The translations under genes and the position numbers were made by a program. From Spirosoma taeanense (lineage in GTDB: Bacteria > Bacteroidota > Bacteroidia > Cytophagales > Spirosomataceae), in assembly GCF_013127955.1 (NCBI RefSeq), contig NZ_CP053435.1, forward strand, positions 3,633,001 through 3,697,000: a stretch of DNA of 64,000 nucleotides. Direction: 5' to 3'. Numbering within the stretch: position 1 is the stretch's first letter; each line of letters begins with the position of its first letter. Below the pieces are notes generated by a model. That model did not search any database, was not told where the DNA came from, and saw only the letters and a list, made by a program, of their open reading frames with translations. Of this stretch, positions 46,379-56,341 are shown in pieces.

Positions 46379-48454
46379 ATGAAAGCGAACTTCCGCATGG
46401 CATTGCTTATCATCTGTGGATTTATTTCATCCTGTACCTCAAAGCAGGGTAAACAACTTACTGATAGTCCATTGCTGGGAGCGGGATTTGGCATTAACAG
46501 TGCTACATTAATTGTACAGGATTTAGATAGCGCCCGAAATTATTACGTAAAGGTTCTCGGGTTTACTATGCCTTCACCTGAGAAATTTGAAAAAGGCACG
46601 TATGAGGGAACCTTGAGTGCCTATGCTCGTTTTCCGGACCAGTCGTCCATCGAGCTTCTTTCGGTTAAGGACACAGGACTGGTTGCAAAAAAGCATTCAT
46701 TCATTACCGCTTTTCTTCAGCGTAATCAGGGTGTGCGACTGTATGCACTGTCTACGTCTTCGGCTGATACAACGCTTCACTGGATTAAGTCACAAGGATT
46801 TAAAACAGACCCGCCCCGCTCTGGCCGTACTACTGTAGAAGTGCCAAAGGGATGGGATTGGGATGATGGCGGACCGCAGTGGCGCAGTGTAGAATTTAAC
46901 AGTAAGAACCCGCCGGCCTATCTTCCCAGCTTTTTGCAATATGTTGGTCTGCCTTACCAGGAAATTCAAAGCATCTGGAAGCCCTACGCATGGCGTAAAT
47001 ATTATGAGGATAACCCGAATGGCGTAATAGGCATATCGTCGCTGCGGATTGTTGTCAGCAACCTCAAAACTGCGCGTAAAAAATTCAAAAAGATCGGATT
47101 AAGGGAACTGGAAGAAAGCGACACGGCAGCGCTTTTTAGCATAGCACAAAACCAGACGCTGCAGGTGATGGCGCCCAGATTACCCGGCGATGCATACAGC
47201 CGGTTTTTGAAAACGCGTGGACCCGGTGTGTATGCTATATGTTTTGAGGTGAAAAGTCTTAAGGCTACACGTGACTTCCTGAACAAGAAGTTGCCGGCCA
47301 AGGCTTTGCTCGCGGATCGATCAAGAAAACGGTTGACTGTATTGAAGGAATATGCGCACGGTGTCCAGCTTGAATTTATCGAAGAATCAAAAGAGCAGGC
47401 TCAATTAGCTAAAATATTCAGCTTCAAGGAAGGCACGAAACTCGACCAGGCTTCAGTACGCTATGCATCAGCCACTTATGCAAAATATTGCGCCTTGTGT
47501 CACGGCAAAAACCGCGAAGGTTATGCAGCAGATTTTGCCCCATCGTTACGTTCCCATACGTTAATGGCATCCACTCAGTTACCCAGATCCAGCTACAATT
47601 ATCTCCGGCATACAATTTATTACGGGCGCTCAGGTACGGCTATGGCCCCTTATGCAAAAAGCCAGGGCGGCCCGCTGGATGGGGATGACATTGACTTACT
47701 ATTACAGTGGCTTTACGAGTTAAGCGGGGTTAAAAAACCGGTAGAAATGTCGGCAAAGCCTGTAATCGGAAATGTAGCGCTTGGAAAAAAACTATACGCC
47801 AGCCATTGTGCGGCCTGTCATGGAGCAAAGGGAGAAGGCGTTCGTGCCCCTGCGTTGGGCAATCCCATGCTGTTAGCCACGGCGAGCGATGCTTTTTTAC
47901 GTTACACCATTTCAGAAGGCCGGGATAATACGCCAATGCCGTCTTTCAAGGATAGTCTCAGCAAGGTTGAAATAAATGCGGTCACGGCCTATATCAGAAG
48001 CCGGGCGTCGGGGTGGAATGCGCCCGCAGCAATCACTACCAAAGAACCCCTTCCTGAACATTATGTATTAAACCCCCACCACAAAGCGCCAAAGTTTACA
48101 TTACGCGAGGGTCGTTACGTATCGGCCGAACAACTTCTTAGAGCGTTAAAAGACAGCACGCGCATGATTGTACTCGACGCCCGATCGAAAGCGGCCTGGC
48201 ATCAGACGCATATTCCCGGTGCTATTTCCGTGCCTTACTATGAACAGCCGGATAAGTTCATTAAGGATATTCCAAACGACAGCACCTGGATTGTAACGTA
48301 TTGCGCCTGCCCGCACGCGGCATCTACCCAGGTCGTGAACACCCTGAAACGCTTCGGTTATAAACATACAGCCATCCTCGACGAAGGAATTCTTGTGTGG
48401 GCACAGCGCGGGTATCCTGTTCAGTACGGGCAGGACAACCGGACTAACAAGTAA
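46379..48454 (+). CDS. Lipoprotein fusing VOC, two cytochrome c and rhodanese domains
   Basis: The 691-residue lipoprotein (lipobox ISSC, Cys19) has two glyoxalase/VOC-like units (about 36-170 and 215-335; SATLIVQDLDSARNYYVKVLGF, SLRIVVSNLKTARKKF). Two c-type cytochrome domains follow, with heme motifs CALCH (371-375) and CAACH (477-481) and likely Met ligands in NTPMPS-type loops, and then a rhodanese domain (about 580-685) with Cys642 in VTYCACPHA. It should sit on the periplasmic side and carry two hemes. The domain combination is rare in my experience. Sulfur or aldehyde-linked redox chemistry is a guess. Confidence 0.85.
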   Translation: MKANFRMALLIICGFISSCTSKQGKQLTDSPLLGAGFGINSATLIVQDLDSARNYYVKVLGFTMPSPEKFEKGTYEGTLSAYARFPDQSSIELLSVKDTGLVAKKHSFITAFLQRNQGVRLYALSTSSADTTLHWIKSQGFKTDPPRSGRTTVEVPKGWDWDDGGPQWRSVEFNSKNPPAYLPSFLQYVGLPYQEIQSIWKPYAWRKYYEDNPNGVIGISSLRIVVSNLKTARKKFKKIGLRELEESDTAALFSIAQNQTLQVMAPRLPGDAYSRFLKTRGPGVYAICFEVKSLKATRDFLNKKLPAKALLADRSRKRLTVLKEYAHGVQLEFIEESKEQAQLAKIFSFKEGTKLDQASVRYASATYAKYCALCHGKNREGYAADFAPSLRSHTLMASTQLPRSSYNYLRHTIYYGRSGTAMAPYAKSQGGPLDGDDIDLLLQWLYELSGVKKPVEMSAKPVIGNVALGKKLYASHCAACHGAKGEGVRAPALGNPMLLATASDAFLRYTISEGRDNTPMPSFKDSLSKVEINAVTAYIRSRASGWNAPAAITTKEPLPEHYVLNPHHKAPKFTLREGRYVSAEQLLRALKDSTRMIVLDARSKAAWHQTHIPGAISVPYYEQPDKFIKDIPNDSTWIVTYCACPHAASTQVVNTLKRFGYKHTAILDEGILVWAQRGYPVQYGQDNRTNK

Positions 48455-48799
48455 CGTATATAGGTACAAGTTAACAATAGACAGCCTGTCTGCACCACTA
48501 TCTGCTAGTGGCTATTGGCAGCCTACACTATATCCCACCGCTTTTTTCTCTGTTGCTGACCCCTCTACTAATGTCTGCTTCTGATGTGCTATATATTTTA
48601 TCAGGTACGCCAGGAACCTGGTCATACGCCCCAATAAACAGCCTGAGCCATAGGACTTCTCCAGTAATAACCTTAATTTTATTCAACAATCTTTTGGGGC
48701 TTTACCGTAATGAATGCCACTACGTCATTCCGTATTGGTTAATCTCAATTGAAGATCAGGCCCTGAAGGATGGTGAAGTATCTCTAACAGGCACTTACC
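48455..48799. other. Gene-free stretch of 345 bp
   Basis: A frame at 48508-48891 overlaps the next gene's start in another frame and lacks a recognisable domain, so no gene is called here. No repeat or RNA feature was seen. Confidence 0.5.
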
Positions 48800-50476
48800 A
48801 TGAGAAAGGCAGGCTTGTTCACGCTCGGTTTGCTGGTTCTCCTATCAGGCTGCAGGCAGAAAAAAACCAGTACCTCAACCGAGCTGGTTGATGCACTACA
48901 GCTCAAACGGGGAGAAATTGTTACGTGCGGTCCTCCCGATCAGCAATTTGGCTCGGTTACGTTCCAAACGGCCTGCAGCCCGGACGAGCAGGAAGATTTT
49001 GATCTCGCCGTAAAGCTGTTACACTCGTTTGAATATGACGAAGCCGAGAAGGTGTTTGCGAAGGTGATTGACAAAGACCCCAGTTGCGCCATGGCCTATT
49101 GGGGAGTAGCCATGTCTCTCTTCCATCCGCTCTGGACACCACCACTCGAAACTGAGTTGAGAAAAGGTGAAAAGGCCGTTCAGATTGCGCAGTCGCTCTC
49201 AAAATCCGAACGCGAAGCCGCTTATATCGACGCCATCGCTTCCTTTTATAACGATTGGCAGCTCACCGATCACCGCACCCGCTGTCTTCGTTTTGAAGCG
49301 GGCATGAAAGCCGTTTACGTAAAGTACCCAGCGGATAAAGAAGCGGCTGTTTTTTATGCGCTGGCTCTCAATGCCGCAGCCGACCCAGCCGATAAATCCT
49401 TTGCCAGACAGAAGAAAGCGGGCTCTATTCTGCAGGCGCTTTATCCCGGACAACCCAATCATCCGGGTATCGCCCACTATCTGATTCACACCTACGATTA
49501 CCCGGAACTGGCCCGGCAGGGGCTGGCTGCGGCACGAAAATACGCTACTATTGCCCCGTCCTCTGCGCATGCCCTGCACATGCCATCGCATATTTTCACC
49601 CGCTTAGGCCTTTGGGATGAATGCATTCAGTCTAATCGGCTTTCGGTCTCTTCTGCCCAGTGCTATGCCGAAGCAGCCGGTATAAAAGGTCATTGGGATG
49701 AGGAGCTTCATGGTCTGGATTATCTGGTCTATGCTTATCTGCAAACAGGTGATAATGCAGCCGCTAATGAACAGCTAAGATACATTGCATCCATCAATCA
49801 GGTTTTTCCGGTTAATTTTAAGGATGCCTATACATTTGCGGCTGCACCTTCACGTATGGCATTGGAAAACAAAAACTGGAAGGAAGCGGCAAACATCCAA
49901 TTGACACCTGCCAATTTCCCCTGGAAGAATTTTCCCTGGCAGGAAGGGATTATTCATTTTGCACGTCTCTTGGGCGCGACCCACACTAAAGACGCTGCTT
50001 CTGCCCAATCAGAACTGGAAAAGCTGCATACGCTTTACGATACGTTACAAAAGCAGAAAGACTTCTATAAAGCAAAGCAAGTGGCGATCCAGATGAAAGA
50101 GGGAGAAGGATGGATTGCGTTTTTGGAAGGCAGGAATACGGCCGCTTTAAACTTATTGAGCCTTGCGGCTGACATGGAAGACAGCACATCCAAACATCCT
50201 GTAACACCGGGGGAAGTGTTGCCCGCCCGGGAATTGTATGCCGATCTGTTACGTCAACTACAGCAAAACCAGAAAGCCTTGCAAGCCTATGAAAAAGCTC
50301 TGCAAAAAAGTCCGAATCGCTTCAACAGCTTATACGGCGCTGGTGTTGCAGCCGAAAAAGCTGGCTTGATGGATAAAGCTTCCTTTTACTATAACCAACT
50401 GATATCCATTGCTGCTCCAAAGTCAGATAGACCAGAACTTTCGGTTGCCAGGGCGTTTCTGAAGAGCCATTCATAA
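48800..50476 (+). CDS. TPR-repeat lipoprotein
   Basis: The 558-residue protein has a lipobox (LLSGC, Cys18), then TPR-like helical repeats beginning with HSFEYDEAEKVFAKVIDKDPSCAMAYWGVAMSLF and ending with a classic TPR pair (LQQNQKALQAYEKALQKSPNRFNSLYGAG). The family occurs in many Bacteroidota and Acidobacteria; the central YLIHTYDYPELARQGL and ALHMPSHIFTRLG segments are characteristic. It is probably a periplasmic scaffold. It follows the heme lipoprotein in the same direction, at 345 bp. Confidence 0.8.
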   Translation: MRKAGLFTLGLLVLLSGCRQKKTSTSTELVDALQLKRGEIVTCGPPDQQFGSVTFQTACSPDEQEDFDLAVKLLHSFEYDEAEKVFAKVIDKDPSCAMAYWGVAMSLFHPLWTPPLETELRKGEKAVQIAQSLSKSEREAAYIDAIASFYNDWQLTDHRTRCLRFEAGMKAVYVKYPADKEAAVFYALALNAAADPADKSFARQKKAGSILQALYPGQPNHPGIAHYLIHTYDYPELARQGLAAARKYATIAPSSAHALHMPSHIFTRLGLWDECIQSNRLSVSSAQCYAEAAGIKGHWDEELHGLDYLVYAYLQTGDNAAANEQLRYIASINQVFPVNFKDAYTFAAAPSRMALENKNWKEAANIQLTPANFPWKNFPWQEGIIHFARLLGATHTKDAASAQSELEKLHTLYDTLQKQKDFYKAKQVAIQMKEGEGWIAFLEGRNTAALNLLSLAADMEDSTSKHPVTPGEVLPARELYADLLRQLQQNQKALQAYEKALQKSPNRFNSLYGAGVAAEKAGLMDKASFYYNQLISIAAPKSDRPELSVARAFLKSHS

Positions 50477-50541
50477 GACATTTAGCTAAATTAGCGACCT
50501 TTCGGTTCAAAAATGCACCAATACAAAAGGAGCGCGGTACG

Positions 50542-51240
50542 GTGCCGCTTGTAAAATCCGGCAATACATTTTCCATCAAAACCACAGTAACTTCATTGGG
50601 CAGTATTTTTACAACTTCAATAGATTTACTCGGCACCTTTGTCTTTGCAATTAGTGGGATAAAGCTGGCGTCCGGCAAACAGCTTGACTGGTTCGGCGCT
50701 TATCTGATTGGACTAGTAACCGCCACCGGAGGAGGGACCGTAAGAGACTTATTACTCGACGTAACGCCGTTCTGGATGACAGACAGTACGTACTTCCTGA
50801 CAACCGGCGCTGCGCTGCTTGCCACCCTGCTTTTCAAAGAAAAACTATTTAAATGGCCGAACACCTTATTCCTGTTCGATACTATAGGCCTGGGCCTGTT
50901 TACGATTGTGGGCATTAGCAAAAGCATTGAAATGAATCTGCCATTCTGGGTTTGCATAGTAATGGGCACCATTACGGGCTCAATCGGAGGAGTTATCCGG
51001 GATGTTTTGCTGAATGAGGTGCCGCTCCTATTACGAAAGGATATTTATGCGCTCGCCTGCGTGGTGGGCGGGTTTGTATATTTTGTGTGTATCCGGTTTG
51101 ACTTGTCAACGAGTTTGACAGAACTTATTGCCGCATCAGCAGTGATAGCCATTCGGATAATCGCCCTGAAATTTCATATTCATTTGCCAGTCCTGCACTC
51201 GATTAAGGCTACCAACGGCGACAAAGCGGATAACATCTAA
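50542..51240 (+). CDS. TRIC cation channel family protein (YicG type)
   Basis: The 232-residue protein has seven hydrophobic segments in two repeats, each with a glycine-rich signature (TATGGGTVRDLLLD and TGSIGGVIRDVLLNE), the hallmark of the trimeric intracellular cation channel family (UPF0126). It probably forms a monovalent-cation channel in the inner membrane. No ATG starts the frame; the GTG at 50542 is supported by AAGGAG at 50527-50532, a rare clear Shine-Dalgarno here. A methyltransferase gene follows 11 bp downstream. Confidence 0.88.
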   Translation: MPLVKSGNTFSIKTTVTSLGSIFTTSIDLLGTFVFAISGIKLASGKQLDWFGAYLIGLVTATGGGTVRDLLLDVTPFWMTDSTYFLTTGAALLATLLFKEKLFKWPNTLFLFDTIGLGLFTIVGISKSIEMNLPFWVCIVMGTITGSIGGVIRDVLLNEVPLLLRKDIYALACVVGGFVYFVCIRFDLSTSLTELIAASAVIAIRIIALKFHIHLPVLHSIKATNGDKADNI

Positions 51241-51251
51241 GACCCTGAACG

Positions 51252-51875
51252 ATGGAAGACCTCTGGACAGAGAAATGGAATGAACGCTACAGTCAGAATG
51301 ACTTTGCTTATGGAGAGCAGCCTAACGCGTATTTTAAAGAACAGATAGAAAAAATACCTCCAGGCAGGATTCTTTTTCCGGCCGAGGGCGAAGGCCGTAA
51401 CGCGGTATTTGCAGCCAGCCTCGGCTGGACTGTTTCGGCTTTTGATATAAGCGCAGAAGGGCAAAAGAAAGCTATGCGACTTGCCGAAAGAAATCAGGTG
51501 AGCATTGATTATCAGGTTGGCGAACTGCGATTCCTGCATTACCCCGCCGAACAATTTGACGTCATCGCCCTGATCTATGCCCACTTTCCGCCAGATCTTA
51601 AGTCCTTATATCACAAGGCTCTTGATACGTATCTGCGTAAAGGCGGTATCGTTATCTTTGAGGCTTTCAGCAAGAAGCATCTTGACTATCTGGCAAAGAA
51701 CGAAAAGGTTGGCGGCCCAAAAGATATTGCTTCGCTGTTCTCAATAGCCGAAATCAAATCAGATTTCGAAAACTATGATTTCCAGCAATTAACAGAAACC
51801 GAGATTGAACTCAACGAAGGACAGTACCACAATGGGCACGGCTGCGTCATCAGGTTTGTCGGTAAGAAGCGATAA
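51252..51875 (+). CDS. Class I SAM-dependent methyltransferase
   Basis: The 207-residue protein starts with [20 protein letters not shown] and has the SAM motif [22 protein letters not shown], then [13 protein letters not shown] and the motif IV region [11 protein letters not shown]. It resembles the TehB/thiopurine-like methyltransferases that act on small soft nucleophiles. The substrate is unknown. It is probably co-transcribed with the TRIC channel gene, 11 bp away. Confidence 0.85.
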   Translation: MEDLWTEKWNERYSQNDFAYGEQPNAYFKEQIEKIPPGRILFPAEGEGRNAVFAASLGWTVSAFDISAEGQKKAMRLAERNQVSIDYQVGELRFLHYPAEQFDVIALIYAHFPPDLKSLYHKALDTYLRKGGIVIFEAFSKKHLDYLAKNEKVGGPKDIASLFSIAEIKSDFENYDFQQLTETEIELNEGQYHNGHGCVIRFVGKKR

Positions 51876-51967
51876 CCCATCAGCCATGTCTTATAACATT
51901 TGCCTTTAGCCAGGCAGAAGCAGGCTCTTTTCCTGCCGGTTCATGAACACAATCAAAAATCCCCAGC

Positions 51968-52461
51968 CCAATCCAGACCTGTAAGCCGGGTTCTGTCCAC
52001 CCGCTTGCGCTGGCTGGCTTATCATTTATCTGGGATGCCGGTCACCCGACACCTCGTTCGACCTACCCGCGTCGGTGTTGGTCCTTTCGGGCCGCTGGCG
52101 ACGAGCAGCCGCGCGTCCGACGCTTATTTGGTCTTTCAGCCCCTAAGGGTTGCCGTGCCCCGCTGGTCACCCACCGGGCGGTAGGCTCTTACCCCACCGG
52201 TTCGCCCTTACCAGATTTAAAGAGTGAATGAGCGAAAGCGTGAATGAGCGAATAGCTGGCGCAAACTTTGTATGCCGGATGGCTATTCACTCATTCACCA
52301 TTCACTCGTTCGCCATTAAAATTGGCGGTATGTTTTCTGTTGCCCTGTCTGTCGAACGGCCGTTCCCAGTCGTCCGCCTTCCCGTTAGGAAGTAGGGTGC
52401 TCTGTGCTGCCCGGACTTTCCTCGCCCGATGAATCGGACGCGATAAGCCGGTCTGGATTGG
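51968..52461 (-). ncRNA. rnpB: RNase P RNA, bacterial type A
   Basis: Read on the minus strand, the 5' part contains GAGGAAAGTCCGGGC and the 3' part ends ACAGAACCCGGCTTAC, both hallmark conserved regions; GGTAAGAGCC-like and CCAAATA-type core pieces lie between. The termini pair as helix P1 (CCAATCCAGACC at 52461-52450 with its complement at 51979-51968). It is the catalytic RNA of tRNA 5' maturation. It is longer than usual because helix P12 (about 52221-52310) is enlarged by repeated GAATGAGTG-like units. Ends are inferred from P1 and approximate. Confidence 0.95.
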
Positions 52462-52471
52462 TTGGGGAATA

Positions 52472-52479
52472 CAAAGGTA
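52472..52479 (-). promoter_or_regulatory. -7 box of rnpB
   Basis: TACCTTTG on the minus strand matches TAnnTTTG exactly and lies about 10 bases upstream of the P1 helix, the correct place for the RNase P RNA promoter. Confidence 0.65.
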
Positions 52480-52571
52480 GGGAAATTACGGTACCCCTCT
52501 ACTATATGTCGATTTACCAGCCAGCGCTTAACGACACGCCCCGGCTGACTGACGAGCCGCAGCAAAAGAGC

Positions 52572-53561
52572 CTATTTCGGCCCAAGCACTAACTCCACAT
52601 AAAGCGGGAAATGATCGGACCCGAAGGCGGGCAAACGTTCAATTTCGGCCACCCGAAACTGCGAGGATGTGTAAACGTAATCAAGCGGCCACCGCATCAG
52701 GACAGAATGCTGATCGAACGTGTTATACATTCCACGGCCGCATCGTACGTCTTTCAGGCCACTGATTTCTTCAAACCGACGGGTGTTGTACGACCAGCCT
52801 ACATCGTTGAAATCGCCGGCAACCACAGTAGGCCCGGTTTGAGCCGCAGCAGTGCGTCCGGCTTTTAGCAGGCCTACTTCTTCGCTGTTCAGGTTGTCGG
52901 GATGCTTGCTGGGCCTGGGCGCGACCGGATGGACGGTAAGTAATCTAAAGGAAGCGCCGGTAGGGAGCGAAACTGTCGCCAGGAAAGACGGCACCCCATC
53001 ATGATTGAAGAACAAGGTAGCCGAATCCTGAAGAGGTAGCTTGGAATACAAAGCCATTCCGTACGTATTATCGGTCGGATACGTAATCCGGTACGGATAG
53101 TCCTTCTTTAACACGTCCAGATGGTTCATCCACCAGTTATCAACCTCCATCGTCAGGACAAGGGTGGGCTTTCGGTCGCTGACAATTTTTATGAAAGCCG
53201 CAGCGTTGCGGTTCTTCATATAGACATTGGCAACAATAAGACTAAACACATTCTTCCTGTTCAGGGTGACGGCATCGGCCGATAGAATATGTTTTGTTGT
53301 AAACGGAAAATAGGGGAATAAGTAATAGGTCTGTATGGCCGCTGAAATAGCCAGCCCTGCCACGAGTGCGTCGAGCCGGTTCTTTCTTTTTACGCCTGCA
53401 TACAGGACCAGGCAGCAGATAAGCGCAATCAGCAGTTGTAGCCGCGGGAAATTGAAAATCTGCAGAAACCAGAGTGACGTATCATACAGTAACGATAGCA
53501 GCGTAATGCCTATCAGTACTATACCTATATACAAACTGATTTTTTGTACTACGTTCCTCAT
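52572..53561 (-). CDS. Membrane-anchored endonuclease/exonuclease/phosphatase-fold protein
   Basis: The 329-residue protein has three N-terminal hydrophobic segments and an extracytoplasmic EEP domain (about 105-327). Motifs visible are LTMEVDNWW (metal-binding Glu), LLTVHPVAP, VVAGDFNDVGWS, and the terminal FGSDHFPLYVEL with catalytic Asp-His. Membrane-bound family members act as phosphodiesterases or nucleases outside the membrane; the substrate is unknown. It is followed at 3' by rnpB on the same strand. The start is the ATG at 53561. Confidence 0.88.
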   Translation of the reverse strand: MRNVVQKISLYIGIVLIGITLLSLLYDTSLWFLQIFNFPRLQLLIALICCLVLYAGVKRKNRLDALVAGLAISAAIQTYYLFPYFPFTTKHILSADAVTLNRKNVFSLIVANVYMKNRNAAAFIKIVSDRKPTLVLTMEVDNWWMNHLDVLKKDYPYRITYPTDNTYGMALYSKLPLQDSATLFFNHDGVPSFLATVSLPTGASFRLLTVHPVAPRPSKHPDNLNSEEVGLLKAGRTAAAQTGPTVVAGDFNDVGWSYNTRRFEEISGLKDVRCGRGMYNTFDQHSVLMRWPLDYVYTSSQFRVAEIERLPAFGSDHFPLYVELVLGPK

Positions 53562-53600
53562 AGTCGATCCGGTTGAGCCGCTGCCTTGTCTGAGTCTGCA

Positions 53601-55019
53601 CTATTGCAACCCTTCTACCCTGACGTCGATGCGGCCCCGCGCATGAACAACGGCCAGCAGGGCGGTAGGCGTCAGATAGACTTGATCGGGACGGATCTCG
53701 TCAATGCGGCCGTTCAGTATGATGCCTTTGGCCAGCTGGTTATTTTTGAGCCGTTCCTGCAGCAGTTTCTGCATATCGGCCAGTTGCGAACCGACCGGGA
53801 TGGTGAGCTGTTTTTGCAGCGTTCGGGCAAACGTCCCCTGCAGCAGCCAGCTCGCCGACCGCTGGAGTACGTTACGGGTGTCCAGGTCGTAGGCCAGGTC
53901 TTTGAGCGAGATGGTTTGTTCCTGAGCGTCGTAATACGGTCGGCCGCGCAGGTAAATATCGCCGTTGACGGTACCTTTCAGACCTGCCTTGATAATCAGA
54001 CTCTCATTCTGGCCGAACATATCCATGCTCGTAATGGTGATGCTGTAGCGGTCCTCACTAAACTTGAACGTTTTACCGACGAACTCTTCTGATGCAAGCC
54101 GGGCGGCTTCCTGATAGCTGGCTTCGCTCAGGAGGCCAATCTGAAAATCATCTTTAACCTGCGGCACTACGGTCAGGTCGGGCAGCGACACGGCGGGCTT
54201 TACATCGGGCTTGTCGCCGGTCGTTGTCAGCGTATACCCTTCGATACCAATCGTGGCCCGAATCGTGTGCCCCTCGAACCGCAGGGGCGTAATGAGCACC
54301 CGCTTCGGCACAACCTGAAAATAGGTGCGGTACTTCTCCGAAATCAGGTAGGGCTCGCGCAGCATATTCCAGGCTTTAAGAACGGGAGTTTTCAGGTCTA
54401 CGTTCCGGCGTATCTGCTGGTCGAGCGTTTTAGTGATGCTGCCCAGATTCTTGTCGATCATGCTCCCCACAATATTCGTGACTGGAATATTGATACCGAT
54501 TAAGCTGACAGTGGGCCGCCGGACCCAGCCGTACCCATCGGCCTCGGTCTGGGTGTTGACCGACCAGTCGCGTTCGAGGTCAAATTTGGTTTTGAACCGC
54601 AGGTCTATTTCAAATTCGGTCTCTGTAAACTTCGTAAAACCCAAAACCGTAACCCCTGCTTTTACCCAGATCCTTAAAGGCACCGTGAAATGAAACAGAC
54701 TGTCCTGCGCATTGACAAGAATCGTTCCCCGCTTCCAGACTTTGGTCATGAAGTTATCGCGGTTGTTGTTCTCGAAACTATTGTCCTCATAAATCAGGCC
54801 ATTCACCTGGGTGTTGATCTGCCGTTCGACATCGCTCAACCCAATTGAAACAGGAACATGAACTGTTGACAAAAAGCGTTCGGTACGGACTTCCATCTCG
54901 GTGATATTATAAGCTTCCTTCGGGGCTTTTGGATTCAGCTGGCTACCGGAAGGCTGGCAGCCGAGGCTGCTCAAAATCAGCCAGCCAATGGTCAGACTGT
55001 ATACAATACAACGGTACAT
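53601..55019 (-). CDS. DUF4403 family lipoprotein
   Basis: The 472-residue product has a lipoprotein signal (LSSLGC) and then a long beta-rich region with VSIGLSDVERQINTQVNGL near the N terminus and repeated lipid-binding-type strands (DIYLRGRPYYDAQEQTISL), typical of DUF4403. The fold is thought to be related to tubular lipid-binding or BPI-like proteins; function is not established. The ATG at 55019 is used because the signal peptide starts there; the longer frame adds 39 residues without signal character. Confidence 0.85.
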   Translation of the reverse strand: MYRCIVYSLTIGWLILSSLGCQPSGSQLNPKAPKEAYNITEMEVRTERFLSTVHVPVSIGLSDVERQINTQVNGLIYEDNSFENNNRDNFMTKVWKRGTILVNAQDSLFHFTVPLRIWVKAGVTVLGFTKFTETEFEIDLRFKTKFDLERDWSVNTQTEADGYGWVRRPTVSLIGINIPVTNIVGSMIDKNLGSITKTLDQQIRRNVDLKTPVLKAWNMLREPYLISEKYRTYFQVVPKRVLITPLRFEGHTIRATIGIEGYTLTTTGDKPDVKPAVSLPDLTVVPQVKDDFQIGLLSEASYQEAARLASEEFVGKTFKFSEDRYSITITSMDMFGQNESLIIKAGLKGTVNGDIYLRGRPYYDAQEQTISLKDLAYDLDTRNVLQRSASWLLQGTFARTLQKQLTIPVGSQLADMQKLLQERLKNNQLAKGIILNGRIDEIRPDQVYLTPTALLAVVHARGRIDVRVEGLQ

Positions 55020-55145
55020 ACAGGTAATAGTTAATCGGCAGGGCGGTATTCGGGCCCGAAACAGGTTACGTTGAAAGGTTCGTAACGCGTAATGATTCAG
55101 GGCGTCAGGTGCTGGCCGGTAGAACGTTGACAACACCTGAGAATC

Positions 55146-56174
55146 CTATTTTATAGTTACTTTTGTGGCGCCGTAGCCAAATTTCTGCTTCTGCGCGTCT
55201 TCAAAGAATTTAACGTTCGGGTGCTGGCCCAGCCGCTTGTGCAGTTCGGTTCGTAGGGCGCCACTCCCCACGCCGTGAATGAACGTAATGTCGCTCATAC
55301 CACTGGCAATGGCGTTCTCAAGGGCCTTCTCGAACGTATCGAGCTGCAGCTTCAGCAAATCGGCGGGCGTCCGGTTGCCGGTTCCTTTGGGCAGCAGAGC
55401 TTCGGTGTGCAGGTCCACTACCGCCGACGGCCGCTCGACCGAAATCCCACCTGTTTCTGATTTGGCCTTCAGCATCTCGGCTTTCAGCTCTTCGGGGCGG
55501 ATTGTAGTGGGCCGGGGCTGCGCATTTCGATTGCTGGCCGGAACCGGCTGCGCTGGCTCGGCGCTTTCGGCATCGAGCTGGGTTTGAAAACCGGGCTGGT
55601 TGAGCACCGGTACCGTTACTTTGGCCTTAAACAGCGTAGAGGCCCGCGCTTTGAATCGTTTGATGAGCGGCTGACGTAACGAAGATTTTCCGGCCCGGAA
55701 CCATAATCCCTGCACCACGAACGTCGGCCACTCGTCAAACTTCGCGTGGACGTAGTGATCGTTCATCTTCTGCTGCGATTTAGGCTTTAACACGCCACTC
55801 TGCAGACCAATAAACTGTATTCCGCCCCCGGCTCCGGCCGATTCTTCGCCAATCAGGTACGGAAACTCCCAGTCGGTGTTGTTAATCAGATGCAGGGTGT
55901 ATTCGCGGTCGTTGACAGGAATAAACGCCAGATAAATACCCTGGTTGGATAGAATGGCCGGTGACTGTGGAGCGGCTGGTTTCTGCGGAGCAAAGGTGCT
56001 GGTTCGCAGCAGGCGCTCGGCTTCCAGGGGCGAGACGAGCACCAGTTCCGATCGCATGACGGGAATCCGGAAGCCATCTTCAATTTCAATTTCGATCATG
56101 TTGCCGGGCAGGAACCGCGACACAACGCCCTGTTCCTTTGCCCGTAATAACCGGACTTTATCGCCAATATTCAT
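55146..56174 (-). CDS. DUF2027 / Smr-domain protein
   Basis: The 342-residue protein has an N-terminal SH3-like DUF2027 part (MNIGDKVRLLRAKEQGVV, about 1-60), a central beta domain (about 75-185), a low-complexity linker and a C-terminal Smr domain (about 250-340) with VDLHTEALLP and FIHGVGSGALRTELHKRL. The Smr HGxGxG motif is associated with nicking or RNA endonuclease activity, as in MutS2. No MutS part is present. The -7 box at 56245 is a good promoter candidate. Confidence 0.88.
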   Translation of the reverse strand: MNIGDKVRLLRAKEQGVVSRFLPGNMIEIEIEDGFRIPVMRSELVLVSPLEAERLLRTSTFAPQKPAAPQSPAILSNQGIYLAFIPVNDREYTLHLINNTDWEFPYLIGEESAGAGGGIQFIGLQSGVLKPKSQQKMNDHYVHAKFDEWPTFVVQGLWFRAGKSSLRQPLIKRFKARASTLFKAKVTVPVLNQPGFQTQLDAESAEPAQPVPASNRNAQPRPTTIRPEELKAEMLKAKSETGGISVERPSAVVDLHTEALLPKGTGNRTPADLLKLQLDTFEKALENAIASGMSDITFIHGVGSGALRTELHKRLGQHPNVKFFEDAQKQKFGYGATKVTIK

Positions 56175-56244
56175 AATGTAAGGTCTTTAGACCGAATGCC
56201 GGTTCAATACATACATAACAACCGAACGGCCGGTTTCGGTTTGC

Positions 56245-56252
56245 CAAAAGTA
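56245..56252 (-). promoter_or_regulatory. -7 box of the DUF2027/Smr gene
   Basis: TACTTTTG on the minus strand matches TAnnTTTG exactly, 70 bases upstream of the ATG, in the divergent region facing the EamA gene. Confidence 0.5.
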
Positions 56253-56341
56253 CAACGGACCCATCCAAAACCCTTCCATCGATTTTTAAATCAATTCTGC
56301 ACCACATTCGCTTTACCCCAGGAACGTTATCAGTCTGTTCT

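Noticed and set aside
48508-48891. 127-residue frame before the TPR lipoprotein
   Set aside because: It overlaps the well-supported TPR start in another frame and shows no recognisable domain or signal.
52404-52592. 62-residue frame in the rnpB region
   Set aside because: It lies inside the conserved 5' part of the RNase P RNA on the opposite strand.
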